Below are positions 11,301 to 18,724 of a stretch of 39,858 nucleotides of DNA, piece by piece (positions within the stretch are counted from its first letter, which is position 1; each line of letters starts with the position of its first letter). Where the stretch lies: NCBI RefSeq assembly GCF_001715195.1, contig NZ_MDWE01000014.1:1-39858 (forward strand), read 5' to 3'. The DNA is from Rhodohalobacter halophilus (GTDB lineage: Bacteria; Bacteroidota; Rhodothermia; Balneolales; Balneolaceae). The position numbers and the translations under genes were made by a program. The notes beneath the pieces are model-generated. The model did no database searches, was not told the origin of the DNA, and was given only the letters and a program-made list of their open reading frames with translations.

Positions 11301-12534
11301 CGGCGGGGATTCATTCACGCCATCCATTGGTTACCGGCTGGGGATTGAGGAGAGAATCAAACAGGACAGATTGATTTCAAACCCCGATGGTGTTTCATCC
11401 ATTCAGATACCGGCCAACAATACCTACTCAGATAACATCACCCTGGGCACCAGAATTAACCCGTTTAATAACTTGTCTATCGATCTGAACTGGCAGACGC
11501 AGTGGGATGAACGCAGAACGGAATCGATTTCGCTAAGTGCTGATAATGAAATTTCATCTGTGATCACATCTTCAGGGAACATCAGTTCAACAATCTGGGC
11601 GTTTGGTCCGGGGTATGAGTCACTCTTCAAAGATCAGCTTCAAACCGCTTTTGATGATATGAGTGCAACAGAGAATATTATTTCATCGTCAGATGGAAGC
11701 ACGGTGCTAAACAGTGTAGCGCTGCAGCGAGATTTTAGAAAAGCCTATCTGGGGCGCAGCTCCTCAGTAGGAAACAAGAATTTCACTCCAATTCCACTTC
11801 CAAACTGGAGGATTAACTGGACCGGTGTGGAAAATCTGATCCCCTGGTTGGGCAGATATATGCAAAGAGCCACCCTTACACATGCGTACAACGGTCTTTA
11901 TAGAATCGGGTGGAGCTTGAACAATAACGCTGATACACCCTTTACACGGCGGCTCGGTGTTTATCAGGTTGAAGATATTCGACCTGAGTTTGATCCGTCA
12001 TCCGTTAATATTGAGAAACGTTTCGCCCCGTTAATTCAGCTCAATGTAACGTGGGATAACGGCCTAAGAACTCAGATAGGGTATGAAACAAGCAAGATCA
12101 CGAGTCTGTCACTTTCTAACACACAGGTTTCTGAGCGTACATCGAAAGGGTTGCGCGTACAGTTTAATTATACACTTCGAAATTTTAAGCTGCCGTTATT
12201 AAACCGCTTGTCAAATAATGTGGATTTGAAGTTGAACGGCAACCTGATTGAGGATACGGAACAGAGGTTTTTACTGGATGCCGACCTGGAACGAGCCCTG
12301 CAGACGGATGCGAATCAGATTAACCGTGACCCCAATGCCTACGACTTCAACCCAAGGCCGCCAACCGGACAAACACGCATTAACGGATCGGCCGTAGTCG
12401 GGTACCGGTTCTCAAACACTCTTCAGGCAAATTTTGAATATGGATATACCCAGATCTTGCCGAAATCTTCCAGAACATTCAAGCGAACCACGCATGATAT
12501 TCGATTCAATATCCGGATCAATATTCGTTCGTAA
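5356..12534 (+). CDS. sprA: SprA/Sov type IX secretion translocon
   Basis: At 2392 residues this is the largest gene in the window. SprA (Sov) forms the very large outer-membrane beta-barrel of the type IX secretion system, which exports proteins with a C-terminal signal and, in gliding species, adhesins. An N-terminal signal peptide (KRF then a hydrophobic core, likely cleaved after YA at residue 31) is followed by an acidic Glu-rich linker. SprA hallmarks include a QLNIQGNIGDKLTIETDWDT block, the IEMGNVNM and SLIRGSGALFGVKS stretch, and a long series of aromatic, alternating beta-strands to the C-terminal FNIRINIRS. No strong Shine-Dalgarno is present; this ATG was chosen because it gives a complete signal peptide. 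It is divergent from lptF and convergent with coaBC. No other secretion components lie in the window. Confidence 0.93.
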   Translation: MYAPVPIKRFLYLLSMAAWIMHVFAMSVVYAQEAEEEAEEQQPEIFRPILGDKVSPVYFRPIPKLYYITLPSEELHVQTRADGGFTIEKRIGGIRSGFPTSLSFHDYALKQRERAKSDNWGQLILETSRRDESRRGLFDFSVAIPGGRESAFSTIFGSPEVNLRVNGVASMNVGASIQKSEDPSLPPDQQTRIDPTFDQSLQLNIQGNIGDKLTIETDWDTERQFDYQNRLSIRYEGYEDEIIKSIEMGNVNMNTGNSLIRGSGALFGVKSVAELGSFRLTSVISQQDGESNVETIRGGSQEQPIRLRPADYSDDRHFFMDFYTRQEFETSMANPQQLTQTLQIADVEVWVLRESIQADEGARLAVALADMGVVQNGNGYLPPDNNQDVYSPELLDQFRDPQTGVSPEDLGVTDSRNFEEGYFTPLDEGTDYTINKVSGYLSLRRSLGSREVLAVSFTYRGAGNEIVNVGELNRSGNDRIFLKMLRPQNVSTDNELFALTMKNIYSLGVSNINRETLELELEFTEENIARDRLPGRASTLLQDLGLDRVDSQGALEPDNQLDFGTGTLDPQNGLVIFPYLEPFGSRIRSVLEDSPATEEEIDRLSYGELYTERQRNASQSSKNGFYRFSGTSRGGLQENYNLGMALVEGSVRVYANGNQLQEDVDYQVDYSFGSITILNDRYTAPGQDIRIEYENQALTSIEQKTFTGLRAEYDITNNFTLGGTYFRFNERPLDDKIRIGDEPISNAVIGLDANARFNTPFITRAVDWLPLIQTRENSEFEFSGEFAQLRPGVAETRAVRRAIRNNELFEDEEDGLSFIDDFEGANIKINLLNATRWNLASAPAAVPGYEPDEPIFEEDDFPGAPVSNQQSRLDRSDLRSKFSWYSIPRNITSILGNVEFTPESQPVQVTDVFPGRETQNPQDEIITTMDLFFDPTSRGQYNYNSELRTLLEEEPERTWGGMTAVIPSGQEDFSQNNIEFLEFWVQPILANGQPAPAGSVEDFDGKIFIDVGLVSEDVIPNSKLNTEDGLALNPETLILDSQMNPRSALPANPPPPEGQFSNENRELEDVGLDGMPNSGGVNGLNEQTIFQDFVDQMRDQWGASSDKFQRIEQDPSNDDYRFYGESSVQDLPLHERFHRMLGFGDGNTPIDQSDRRASTNRPNTEGLVNPSTVALTNAYYQYEVDLNPADENRLEIGAEGTYIVDRVPGSRQQDRWYQVRIPLDEFKRKVGDINDFQNITYIRIWMSGYKQPFTLRFATLEFVGSQWRQDENINNQSDPNADLRISTINIEENSNRRPIPYRQPRGAIRAQNRGTQLQSLQNEQSIVLQAENLGPGSLQLIKRVFPGGLNLLNYSNMRMFVHGEGFEQRGDAELVMRFGNDLENNYYEYRQPVTPSNPNFPYQEFDPAGNQLIDEEAEQVWLYDENSMNIVLTAFNQLKQLRDQEGGGSLSEVYERADILENSVPGAVVAIKGNPSLGRVSEVGMGIRNPFDPENPEGAGTPILDAELWLNELRVSGFDNESGWAANAKSSLTIADFATVNANLTRQTQGFGSLDSRLGQRRVSNETAYDLSTTVNLDSFIPERYGWNIPVSLSTRRSTSVPKYLPNQGDIRFDDFERAVRNRSDLNEDQQDRLIEQQVREVETYMESYSVNLSNLSKRNSQNRLARYTLDNTTINYVYNTTDGRSPEYLFQDNWNYNASIRYNHNFRTARYVRPAGFLSGVPIIGAVGGLQLGYMPTNIQTSFSTRRSYEERKRRVELGQEFPLQQTHSFTYTTDFGFGYNLTPSISTSFQSQNIYDLARIAVEDAGLSGADSTAYNPLPSFDVFRDLLFDDLSPRQSSYTENYTASWQPRLNRITLLDWMNYNARYSGGFRWENSPFGSNQGARVANTFRLDHTLRINTESLFNKVPFYENAVEADRNEGRERDAGGAEEGYTFGEQVTYYSRKMFLAVFSMRSADINYSNSKTSSQAGYDGESSFFDMFGGDSFTPSIGYRLGIEERIKQDRLISNPDGVSSIQIPANNTYSDNITLGTRINPFNNLSIDLNWQTQWDERRTESISLSADNEISSVITSSGNISSTIWAFGPGYESLFKDQLQTAFDDMSATENIISSSDGSTVLNSVALQRDFRKAYLGRSSSVGNKNFTPIPLPNWRINWTGVENLIPWLGRYMQRATLTHAYNGLYRIGWSLNNNADTPFTRRLGVYQVEDIRPEFDPSSVNIEKRFAPLIQLNVTWDNGLRTQIGYETSKITSLSLSNTQVSERTSKGLRVQFNYTLRNFKLPLLNRLSNNVDLKLNGNLIEDTEQRFLLDADLERALQTDANQINRDPNAYDFNPRPPTGQTRINGSAVVGYRFSNTLQANFEYGYTQILPKSSRTFKRTTHDIRFNIRINIRS

Positions 12535-12573
12535 ATGTGGTAGGTACAAAATTTCAGGAAGGGGAACTCTAAT

Positions 12574-13779
12574 TCAGTGATCTCCAAAGATCTCATCTAA
12601 AATCTCAAAGGCGATCTCAGACTTTTTACCGGAAAACTCTTTATGATCATCTTTTCCAAGCAGATGAATTGTGTTGGTGTCACCTGCAAAACCTGAACCC
12701 CGGGTATTCAGTGAATTTGCACAGATCCAGTCCAGATTCTTTTTTTCAAGTTTGGACTTCGCGTTTTCGATCAGATTTTCAGTCTCCATGGCAAACCCGA
12801 TAAAGGTTTGATGCTTTTTCTTGTTTTTTCCAAGATTGGCGAGAATATCGGGTGTGCGTGTGAGTTCAATGGAAGATGACTCGTCGGTTCGATCTTTTTT
12901 GATTTTTTGATCTGATCGGGAAATCGGTTTATAGTCGGCAACGGCAGCAGCCATAATCACAACATCAGCATCTGTATAGCTCTTCATCAGTTCAAAAAGA
13001 TCCTCAGCGGAAGTGAACTCTCGGGTTGGTAATCGATCCGGTATTGGTACAGACACCGGGCCGTGTAGCAGCATTACATCTGCACCCAGTGCACGGGCTG
13101 CATCGGCCATAGCCACGCCCATTTTTCCGGAACTGGGATTGGAGATAAATCGCACAGGGTCGATAAATTCGCGGGTGGGACCAGCTGTTACAATTACCTT
13201 TTTACCGGTTAAGGGTCCCTGGATCCTGTGGGTTTTAATTATTTCAGCTGATTTTTTAAGAATTGTCTCAGGTTCGGGCAGACGTCCAACTGCCTCAAGT
13301 CCACTGGCCAGGTATCCTTCATCCGGTTCAAGCAGATGGTAACCCATCTCCTGAACCGTAGTCAGGTTTTTTGATACGGCGGGACTCTCATACATCTCGC
13401 CATCCATGGTAGGGCAGATGAGTACAGGGCATCGCGCAGCGAGCAGGGTGGAGGTGAGCATGTTGTCGGACTGGCCATGCACAATTTTTGAAAGCGTGTT
13501 GGCCGTGCAGGGAGCAATCACAAATAGGTCGGCCCATTCGCCCCAGTGGATGTGTTTGGTCCAGTTTTTACCCGGCTTCTCATCGTTGAAAACTTCAACA
13601 GCCACTTCACTCCGGCTGAGAGCCGCAAAGGTTTCAGAACCAACAAAGCGGGTGGCCGAGGGGGTCATCGTAACCCGAACTTCAGCTCCCGCTTTTTGAA
13701 AATCACGTAAAAGATAAACCGCTTTATAAGCAGCTATACCACCGGTAACGCCCAGTATGATGCGTTTCCCGGCAAGCAT
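12574..13779 (-). CDS. coaBC: Bifunctional phosphopantothenoylcysteine synthetase/decarboxylase
   Basis: This 401-residue CoaBC (Dfp) enzyme carries out two steps of coenzyme A synthesis, joining cysteine to phosphopantothenate and then decarboxylating the product. The N-terminal flavoprotein CoaC half (about 1-185) has [10 protein letters not shown] (10-19), the catalytic His76 in [17 protein letters not shown] (123-130) and [15 protein letters not shown]. The C-terminal CoaB half begins [19 protein letters not shown] and has NPSSGKMG and [10 protein letters not shown]. Compared with E. coli Dfp, the conserved Asn of PxMNxxMW is Asp126 and the clamp Cys is Ser159; I believe such changes are common in Bacteroidota enzymes. 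It is the last gene of the yicC-gmk-rpoZ-coaBC group and begins 2 bases after the rpoZ stop. Confidence 0.94.
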   Translation of the reverse strand: MLAGKRIILGVTGGIAAYKAVYLLRDFQKAGAEVRVTMTPSATRFVGSETFAALSRSEVAVEVFNDEKPGKNWTKHIHWGEWADLFVIAPCTANTLSKIVHGQSDNMLTSTLLAARCPVLICPTMDGEMYESPAVSKNLTTVQEMGYHLLEPDEGYLASGLEAVGRLPEPETILKKSAEIIKTHRIQGPLTGKKVIVTAGPTREFIDPVRFISNPSSGKMGVAMADAARALGADVMLLHGPVSVPIPDRLPTREFTSAEDLFELMKSYTDADVVIMAAAVADYKPISRSDQKIKKDRTDESSSIELTRTPDILANLGKNKKKHQTFIGFAMETENLIENAKSKLEKKNLDWICANSLNTRGSGFAGDTNTIHLLGKDDHKEFSGKKSEIAFEILDEIFGDH

Positions 13780-13781
13780 CT

Positions 13782-14075
13782 TTAAATCTCTTTATTTGGG
13801 TAACGGTAAGTAACTTTGTCATCCAGCATTTCGCTCACCGCACGCTGCGTAGGGTGTGGCAGTTTTTCGAACGCTTTTGAAATTCTCTCTTGCTCTTCGT
13901 TGAATGTGAACTCATCTTCATCTTCAAAGCCTTCAAAATATTTAAGCTTTTCGTCGAGCTCCATTTTTTCCTGAGCAGCAATCTGACGGGCACGCTTAGA
14001 CATCGCAACAATTTTCTCGTAGCGATTACCTTTTTTGCTACCCATTTCTTCTAAGTTGAGTGTTCGAATCGGCAT
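13782..14075 (-). CDS. rpoZ: RNA polymerase omega subunit
   Basis: This 97-residue protein matches the omega subunit, which supports assembly and stability of RNA polymerase. The diagnostic part is NRYEKIVAMSKRARQIAAQ (about residues 17-35), the conserved helix that contacts the beta-prime subunit. A very acidic middle (EGFEDEDEF, about 49-57) and a short C-terminal tail follow, giving the divergent Bacteroidota form. The position between gmk and coaBC is the same as in many bacteria and supports the call independently of the weak overall similarity expected for such a small protein. The spacing is 9 bases to gmk upstream and 2 bases to coaBC downstream, so it belongs to the same transcript. 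Confidence 0.85.
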   Translation of the reverse strand: MPIRTLNLEEMGSKKGNRYEKIVAMSKRARQIAAQEKMELDEKLKYFEGFEDEDEFTFNEEQERISKAFEKLPHPTQRAVSEMLDDKVTYRYPNKEI

Positions 14076-14084
14076 AATAGTGTG

Positions 14085-14657
14085 TTATGAATTAATAAAA
14101 TTTGAAACCGTTTCTTTGATCTGGTTATACGCTGTTTCCAGATCATCATTAACAATAACTGTATCAAAATCGGATGCGTACTCCAGCTCTTTTTCCGCGC
14201 GTTCGATACGCGTATTCAGAGTCTCCTCACTTTCGGTTCCGCGAGCAATTAACCGCTCTTTCAGAACTTGCAGGGAGGGAGGCTTGATGAAAAGAGCCAG
14301 GGCTTCGTCACCGTAAAGCTCCTTTACATTTTTCGCACCCAATACGTCAATGTCAAGCAAAATAAAATAGCCTTTATTCAACTCATTTTCAACGACAGAG
14401 CGTAATGTTCCGTACATGGTACCATTATAAAACTCCTCCCACTCTAAAAAATCTCCGTCGGCCACTTTCTGTTTAAAATTTTCTTTCGTGAGAAAATGGT
14501 AGTGAACCCCGTCTTCTTCACCTTTACGGGGAGGGCGTGTTGTGGCGCTTACTGAAAATTTGATCTTGTCAAAATCCCGAAGCAGGCGTTTGGTCATGGT
14601 AGATTTGCCGCCACCGCTGGGTGAAACCAAAATTAAAATTTTTCCTCTTTTACTCAT
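14085..14657 (-). CDS. gmk: Guanylate kinase
   Basis: This 190-residue enzyme phosphorylates GMP to GDP with ATP in the cytoplasm. The P-loop is SPSGGGKST (residues 12-20), with Ser in place of the first glycine of the usual GPSGxGKS. The GMP-binding SATTRPPRKGEEDGVHYHF block follows, then FLEWEEFYNGTMYGT and LLDIDVLGAKNVK, and the lid region contains RGTESEE. The length is normal for the family. It lies 33 bases after yicC and 9 bases before rpoZ on the same strand, part of a widely conserved gene order that links nucleotide supply, RNA metabolism and transcription. Confidence 0.96.
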   Translation of the reverse strand: MSKRGKILILVSPSGGGKSTMTKRLLRDFDKIKFSVSATTRPPRKGEEDGVHYHFLTKENFKQKVADGDFLEWEEFYNGTMYGTLRSVVENELNKGYFILLDIDVLGAKNVKELYGDEALALFIKPPSLQVLKERLIARGTESEETLNTRIERAEKELEYASDFDTVIVNDDLETAYNQIKETVSNFINS

Positions 14658-14690
14658 TCTATCAGATTACTAAATGCAGTTTTGAGGCGA

Positions 14691-15572
14691 TTATTCAATA
14701 TTCTGAACCTGTTCGCGGATCTGTTCCAGTTTCTCCTTGCCGAGTACAATGTGATGAGCTACGGTCGAATCGTTGGCTTTGGATCCGATGGTGTTCAGTT
14801 CCCGGTTGATCTCCTGGCACAAAAAGTTGAGCCTCCGTCCAACCGGTTCGTCTGCTTCCAAAGCTTCGAGGAAAAATTTGAGGTGAGACTGCAGCCGAAT
14901 GATCTCCTCGTTGATATCCATTTTATCTACCAGTAGCGCAATCTCCATCTCCATACGATCCGGATCAATCTGCTCCTCAGTGACCATTTTTGTAATACGG
15001 GTTTTCAGTTTTTCCCTAACCTCCGGGGCGCGCTTATCCGATAAGATGGTCACCTCATCCAGCAGTTCAGAAATACCGGTAATCAGATTGGATAAATCAT
15101 CTTTCAACTCCTGGCCTTCATTTCGGCGCATGGTGTTGAGATTTTCGAGAGCCGTAACCAAGGCAGACTTGGTGCACTCCCAGATGATTTTCACCTCCTC
15201 TTCATCCTCTTTCTTCGTTTCAAAAATATCATTGAACTGCATGAGATCCTGAACGGTAACCGGCTGATCGATACTCCCGGCACTTCGCAGATCATTGAGA
15301 ATTGAGCTGTAGCTTTGAGCCAGCTCTTCATTCAGTTTGATATCAATTCCGGCACCTTTGGATTTATCAACGTTGATGTTCACGTTCACTTTCCCGCGGG
15401 AAAGGTGTTTTTGTACGCACTCTTTCAACTCAATCTCTTTATCCTGAAGGGTGCCGGGCATTCTGACGGAAACATCGAGGTAGCGGCTGTTGAGAGTTTT
15501 AATTTCAACTGTTACCTGGTAGCCGTTCGACGATGATTCGCCCCGGCCAAAACCTGTCATTGAAGTGATCAT
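14691..15572 (-). CDS. yicC: YicC family endoribonuclease
   Basis: This 293-residue YicC family protein opens with the signature MITSMTGFGRGE. It has the family RYLDVSVRMP segment near residue 30 and ends with the conserved EPVGRRLNFLCQEINRELNTIGSKA stretch (about 255-279), followed by a short helix. YicC proteins are metal-dependent RNA endonucleases; in E. coli YicC affects the small RNA RyhB. The length matches the family. It is the first gene of the yicC-gmk-rpoZ-coaBC group. The 78-base gap to the glmM-like stop upstream probably holds the promoter, although no clear motif could be picked out. Confidence 0.93.
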   Translation of the reverse strand: MITSMTGFGRGESSSNGYQVTVEIKTLNSRYLDVSVRMPGTLQDKEIELKECVQKHLSRGKVNVNINVDKSKGAGIDIKLNEELAQSYSSILNDLRSAGSIDQPVTVQDLMQFNDIFETKKEDEEEVKIIWECTKSALVTALENLNTMRRNEGQELKDDLSNLITGISELLDEVTILSDKRAPEVREKLKTRITKMVTEEQIDPDRMEMEIALLVDKMDINEEIIRLQSHLKFFLEALEADEPVGRRLNFLCQEINRELNTIGSKANDSTVAHHIVLGKEKLEQIREQVQNIE

Positions 15573-15650
15573 GTTGTATGTCGTTCTTTATAGAAAGTGA
15601 AGTTCAAAAATAGCAAAGCGTTGTGTTGAAAGCACCCATTGTTTTTTGTC

Positions 15651-17000
15651 TTAAGAGCGAATCACCGATATAATTTTTTCCGCAAGTTCATTTGCTTTCT
15701 CTTTCGTCTCTGCTTCACTGTACACCCGTATGATCGGTTCGGTATTTGATTTTCTGAAGTGCACCCAACCCTGTTCAAAATCAATTTTAACGCCGTCAAC
15801 GGTGTTTGGATTTTGGTCGGCAAATGTTTTTTCTACTTTTGTGAGCAGGTCATCGGCATCCATCCCCAGATCGTTCAGCTCCATTTTCTGCTTGCTCATT
15901 TCGTAGTCTGGGAGTGAGTTTCGGTAATCAGACGCTTTGATGTCGCGTTCGGCCAGCAGCTGCAGTATCATCGCGGTTCCAACCAGGGCATCGCGTCCGG
16001 GGTGCAGGTCGGCATTAATTACTCCTCCGTTTCCTTCACCGCCTATAACGGCGCCTTGCTTCTGCATCACCTTTACTACATTAATCTCGCCTACAGCAGA
16101 ACGATGACAGGTTTGTCCATATTTTTTTGTGATGTCATCAGCCGCCCGTGAAGAGGAGAGATTGGTGGCGGTATCGCCAGGCTTTTTTGACAAAAACAGA
16201 TCAAAAGCTGCCACCTGTGTGTACTCTTCACCAAACAGCCGGCCGTTTTCATCCACTAACGCGAGACGGTCGCCATCGGGATCTGTGACGACCCCCAGGT
16301 CGCACTCATTGTTTTTTACGAACTCACAGATCTCCGTCAGGTTTTCAGGCAGCGGCTCCGGATTGTGCGGGAAGATACCGTTCGGTTCACAGTTAATTTT
16401 CTTCACATTTACGCCAAGGGCCTCCAGCAGTTGTGGGAGCGCAACCGATCCGGCGCCGTTTACCGCATCCACGGCTACGGTAAAATTCCTCTTTTTGATC
16501 AGATCCGCATCGATATAAGGCAGTTTCAGAATCCGGTCAATATGGTCGGTAATTGCGTTCGTATCTTCATTTACGGACCCAATTTGATCGAACGGTTTGT
16601 ACTCAAACTCTCCCTTGTCGGCGATATCCAGCACCTCTTTACCCTGATCTGCATCCAGAAATTCACTCTTGCTGTTCAGCAGTTTCAGTGCATTCCATTG
16701 GGCCGGATTGTGGCTGGCCGTTAAAATAATTCCTCCATCAGCCTGATGTTTCAGAACCCCCATGGCCACGGTGGGAGTGGGAGCAATGCCTACTTTGATG
16801 ACATCACAACCCACGCTCTGAAGTGTTGCACAGACGATGTCTTCACAAATCTGTCCGGTTACGCGGGAGTCGCGGCCAACAACCACGGTGCCGCTATTGA
16901 GCCACATGCCGTAAGCGGAGGTGAAGTTAACAAGGTTTTGGGGTGTCAGATGGGAACCGAATATTCCACGAATTCCGGATACGGAGATCATTAATGCCAT
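15651..17000 (-). CDS. glmM: Phosphoglucosamine mutase/phosphohexomutase
   Basis: This 449-residue enzyme of the alpha-D-phosphohexomutase family most likely converts glucosamine 6-phosphate to the 1-phosphate for cell-wall and LPS precursors. The four family motifs are present in order: the phosphoserine loop TASHNPAQWNALK with Ser96, the magnesium loop DPDGDR at 240-245, the sugar loop GEGNGGVI, and the phosphate loop RKSNTEPIIRVYSEA near the C-terminus. The start MALMISVSGIRGIFG carries the usual N-terminal SGIRG. Substrate preference (glucosamine, glucose or mannose phosphate) cannot be fixed from motifs alone; length and GEGNGG favour GlmM. The 298 bases upstream contain repeats and presumably its promoter. 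Confidence 0.87.
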   Translation of the reverse strand: MALMISVSGIRGIFGSHLTPQNLVNFTSAYGMWLNSGTVVVGRDSRVTGQICEDIVCATLQSVGCDVIKVGIAPTPTVAMGVLKHQADGGIILTASHNPAQWNALKLLNSKSEFLDADQGKEVLDIADKGEFEYKPFDQIGSVNEDTNAITDHIDRILKLPYIDADLIKKRNFTVAVDAVNGAGSVALPQLLEALGVNVKKINCEPNGIFPHNPEPLPENLTEICEFVKNNECDLGVVTDPDGDRLALVDENGRLFGEEYTQVAAFDLFLSKKPGDTATNLSSSRAADDITKKYGQTCHRSAVGEINVVKVMQKQGAVIGGEGNGGVINADLHPGRDALVGTAMILQLLAERDIKASDYRNSLPDYEMSKQKMELNDLGMDADDLLTKVEKTFADQNPNTVDGVKIDFEQGWVHFRKSNTEPIIRVYSEAETKEKANELAEKIISVIRS

Positions 17001-17110
17001 AAAGCTTGAAAATTTTTGAATTGTTTGGTTTTAAATTAGATGAGTTTGGGATAAGAATTTGGAAAAAGTCTCTGAAGTTGTTTAATAGCTTAAATAATTC
17101 AGACCTTCAA

Positions 17111-17135
17111 TCCCTCTCTATTTGGTAGAGAGGGA
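17111..17135. repeat. Palindromic hairpin in intergenic region
   Basis: TCCCTCTCTA (17111-17120) and TAGAGAGGGA (17126-17135) are perfect 10-base arms around a 5-base loop. The hairpin lies upstream of the minus-strand glmM gene and downstream of the cobalamin adenosyltransferase gene on the same strand. No clean T-run follows on the minus strand, so it is more like a dispersed palindromic (REP-like) element than a terminator. This is an inference from shape. Confidence 0.5.
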
Positions 17136-17183
17136 AATAGGGTGAGTCTGATAGAAAACCCCAAATTATTTAAGCGGCTTTTA

Positions 17184-17219
17184 AATGTGTAATACATCTT
17201 TAATGTGTAATACATCTTT
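17184..17219. repeat. Two-copy perfect 18-bp tandem repeat
   Basis: The unit AATGTGTAATACATCTTT occurs twice without mismatch, at 17184-17201 and 17202-17219. It contains the short palindrome TGTGTAATACA. It sits in the 298-base gap between the cobalamin adenosyltransferase gene and glmM, and a second weak hairpin (TCTCCC at 17237-17242 with GGGAGA at 17251-17256) follows. No other function is visible in this gap. Confidence 0.65.
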
Positions 17220-17298
17220 TTGGACACCCCTCTTAATCTCCCCCTACTAAGGGAGAATTTGTTATCAGTTTTTATATATCAAATTCACTGTAAAACGG

Positions 17299-17847
17299 TT
17301 ACTTTTTCCGGGGCGTCCACGGAGTTTCCGGTTCTTTGGCCTGTTTGTTTTCATATCGTGCCAGTACAAAGAGAAGGTCCGACAGCCTGTTCAGGTAGAT
17401 CACGGTTTCGGCAGAGATTGGATTGTTTTGCTTCAATGCCACGGTATTACGTTCAGCCCGGCGGCAAACGGTTCGCGCCTGATGAATGGCAGCACCGGCC
17501 TGTGATCCGCCCGGAAGAATGAAATTTTTGAGAGGAGGGAGCTCTTCTTCCAGCTCATCGATCCAGTTCTCCAGTTTTTCAATATCTCCCGCACCGATTC
17601 TTTCGATCTTAGCCTCTTTGGTTTGAAGGGTAGCCAGGTCGGCGCCGAGCACAAAAAGTTGTGACTGAATCGCATTCAGGACCTCCGCACTCTTATCGCT
17701 GATGGGATGGGAGAGAGCTACACCGATAACGGAGTTTAGCTCATCAACAGTGCCATACGCGTGAATTCGCAGACTGCTCTTTTCCACGTTTGCCCCGCCA
17801 AAGAGGGATGTATAGCCCTGATCGCCTTTCTTCGTATATATCTTCAT
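17299..17847 (-). CDS. PduO-type cob(I)alamin adenosyltransferase
   Basis: This 182-residue protein transfers the adenosyl group of ATP to cob(I)alamin to make coenzyme B12 (PduO/MMAB family). It shows the N-terminal ATP loop TKKGDQGYT (residues 5-13), AYGTVDELNS, the FILPGGS segment followed by CRRAER, and YLNRLSDLLFVLAR near the C-terminus. These are the defining motifs of the family, and the length is normal. The C-terminal tail is basic and proline-rich (EPETPWTPRKK). No other cobalamin gene lies in the window, so its role may be to recharge imported B12 for enzymes elsewhere. The gap of 39 bases from yigZ upstream allows co-transcription. Confidence 0.94.
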   Translation of the reverse strand: MKIYTKKGDQGYTSLFGGANVEKSSLRIHAYGTVDELNSVIGVALSHPISDKSAEVLNAIQSQLFVLGADLATLQTKEAKIERIGAGDIEKLENWIDELEEELPPLKNFILPGGSQAGAAIHQARTVCRRAERNTVALKQNNPISAETVIYLNRLSDLLFVLARYENKQAKEPETPWTPRKK

Positions 17848-17886
17848 AAATTTTTGTTTTTAAGGTAACAAGCTGATCACTGATTT

Positions 17887-18513
17887 TCAGCTTCTAATTT
17901 TGTTGATGTGATAAGAATCTCCTCCCTTTTGATAATCTTCAAAAAGATGAATGGAAGATTTGAGCTGTCCTTCAAAACGTTCAGCTTCTTCCTTCGGAAT
18001 ACCCAGCTCAAGTGTTACATTTTCCATGTACTCAGAGTTCAGCTCAATCACCGTAAAATCGTTTTTCAGTTTGTCGATGATCCCCTGGTGTTCATATCCG
18101 TGCACAATTTGATAAACCCGGATTGGGATGACCGGATGAAGAGTGGCTTTTTGAATACAGAGTCTGGCCGATTCGCCGTATGCATCAATCAAGCCGGACT
18201 TGCCAAGTTTGGTTCCTCCGTAGTAGCGAACCGAAACCATCATGCAGTTTACAAGTTCGGCGGATCGCAGGGCATTTAAAATAGGCATGCCCGCTGTTCC
18301 GTTCGGTTCCCCGTCATCCTGCTCAAACTCTTCAATCTGATTGGGATGTATACGCCACGCGTAGCAGTGATGGGTGGCGGTGGGATGCTCATTTTTTACC
18401 CAATTTAGAAAAGAATCTGCGTCCTCTTTCTGTTCAATCTGTTGAAGATAGCCCAGGAATTTGGACCCTTTGATACGATAGTCGCTTTGATAAAGTTTTG
18501 TAACGGTATACAA
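17887..18513 (-). CDS. yigZ: YigZ/IMPACT family protein
   Basis: This 208-residue protein of the UPF0029/IMPACT family shows GSKFLGYL (about 16-23), HHCYAWRI, DDGEPNGTAGMPIL, the strongly conserved VSVRYYGGTKLGKSGLIDAY, and a C-terminal alpha-beta domain. Eukaryotic IMPACT regulates Gcn2; the bacterial YigZ role is not established. The frame has no upstream ATG before an in-frame stop. The likely start is a TTG at 18513, followed closely by the family core, so the TTG start is supported by conservation. It is divergent from sdhC with 211 bases between them. Confidence 0.9.
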   Translation of the reverse strand: MYTVTKLYQSDYRIKGSKFLGYLQQIEQKEDADSFLNWVKNEHPTATHHCYAWRIHPNQIEEFEQDDGEPNGTAGMPILNALRSAELVNCMMVSVRYYGGTKLGKSGLIDAYGESARLCIQKATLHPVIPIRVYQIVHGYEHQGIIDKLKNDFTVIELNSEYMENVTLELGIPKEEAERFEGQLKSSIHLFEDYQKGGDSYHINKIRS

Positions 18514-18657
18514 GAAGTTGGTTTAGTTAGATGGAGTTTACGGCTGCAATTTAGACTTTTTCTGAATAAGACGAATCCCCGAATCGAAGCGCTTCTACCT
18601 TGCCTTTTATATTAAAAGAGACGACTTTTATTAACTGAATAAAGGAACAGAAAAATA

Positions 18658-18687
18658 TTGATGGTTGTTTATCTGAACAATTATAAT
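18658..18687 (+). promoter_or_regulatory. Possible sdhCAB promoter
   Basis: TTGATG (18658-18663) and TATAAT (18682-18687) are separated by 18 bases and lie 37 bases before the sdhC ATG. They look like a sigma70-type promoter. Many Bacteroidota promoters instead use TTTG and TAnnTTTG boxes, so this is a tentative call based only on match and position. Confidence 0.35.
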
Positions 18688-18724
18688 TCATCTAACTGAT
18701 CACGTTAATAATAAAATCTACAGT

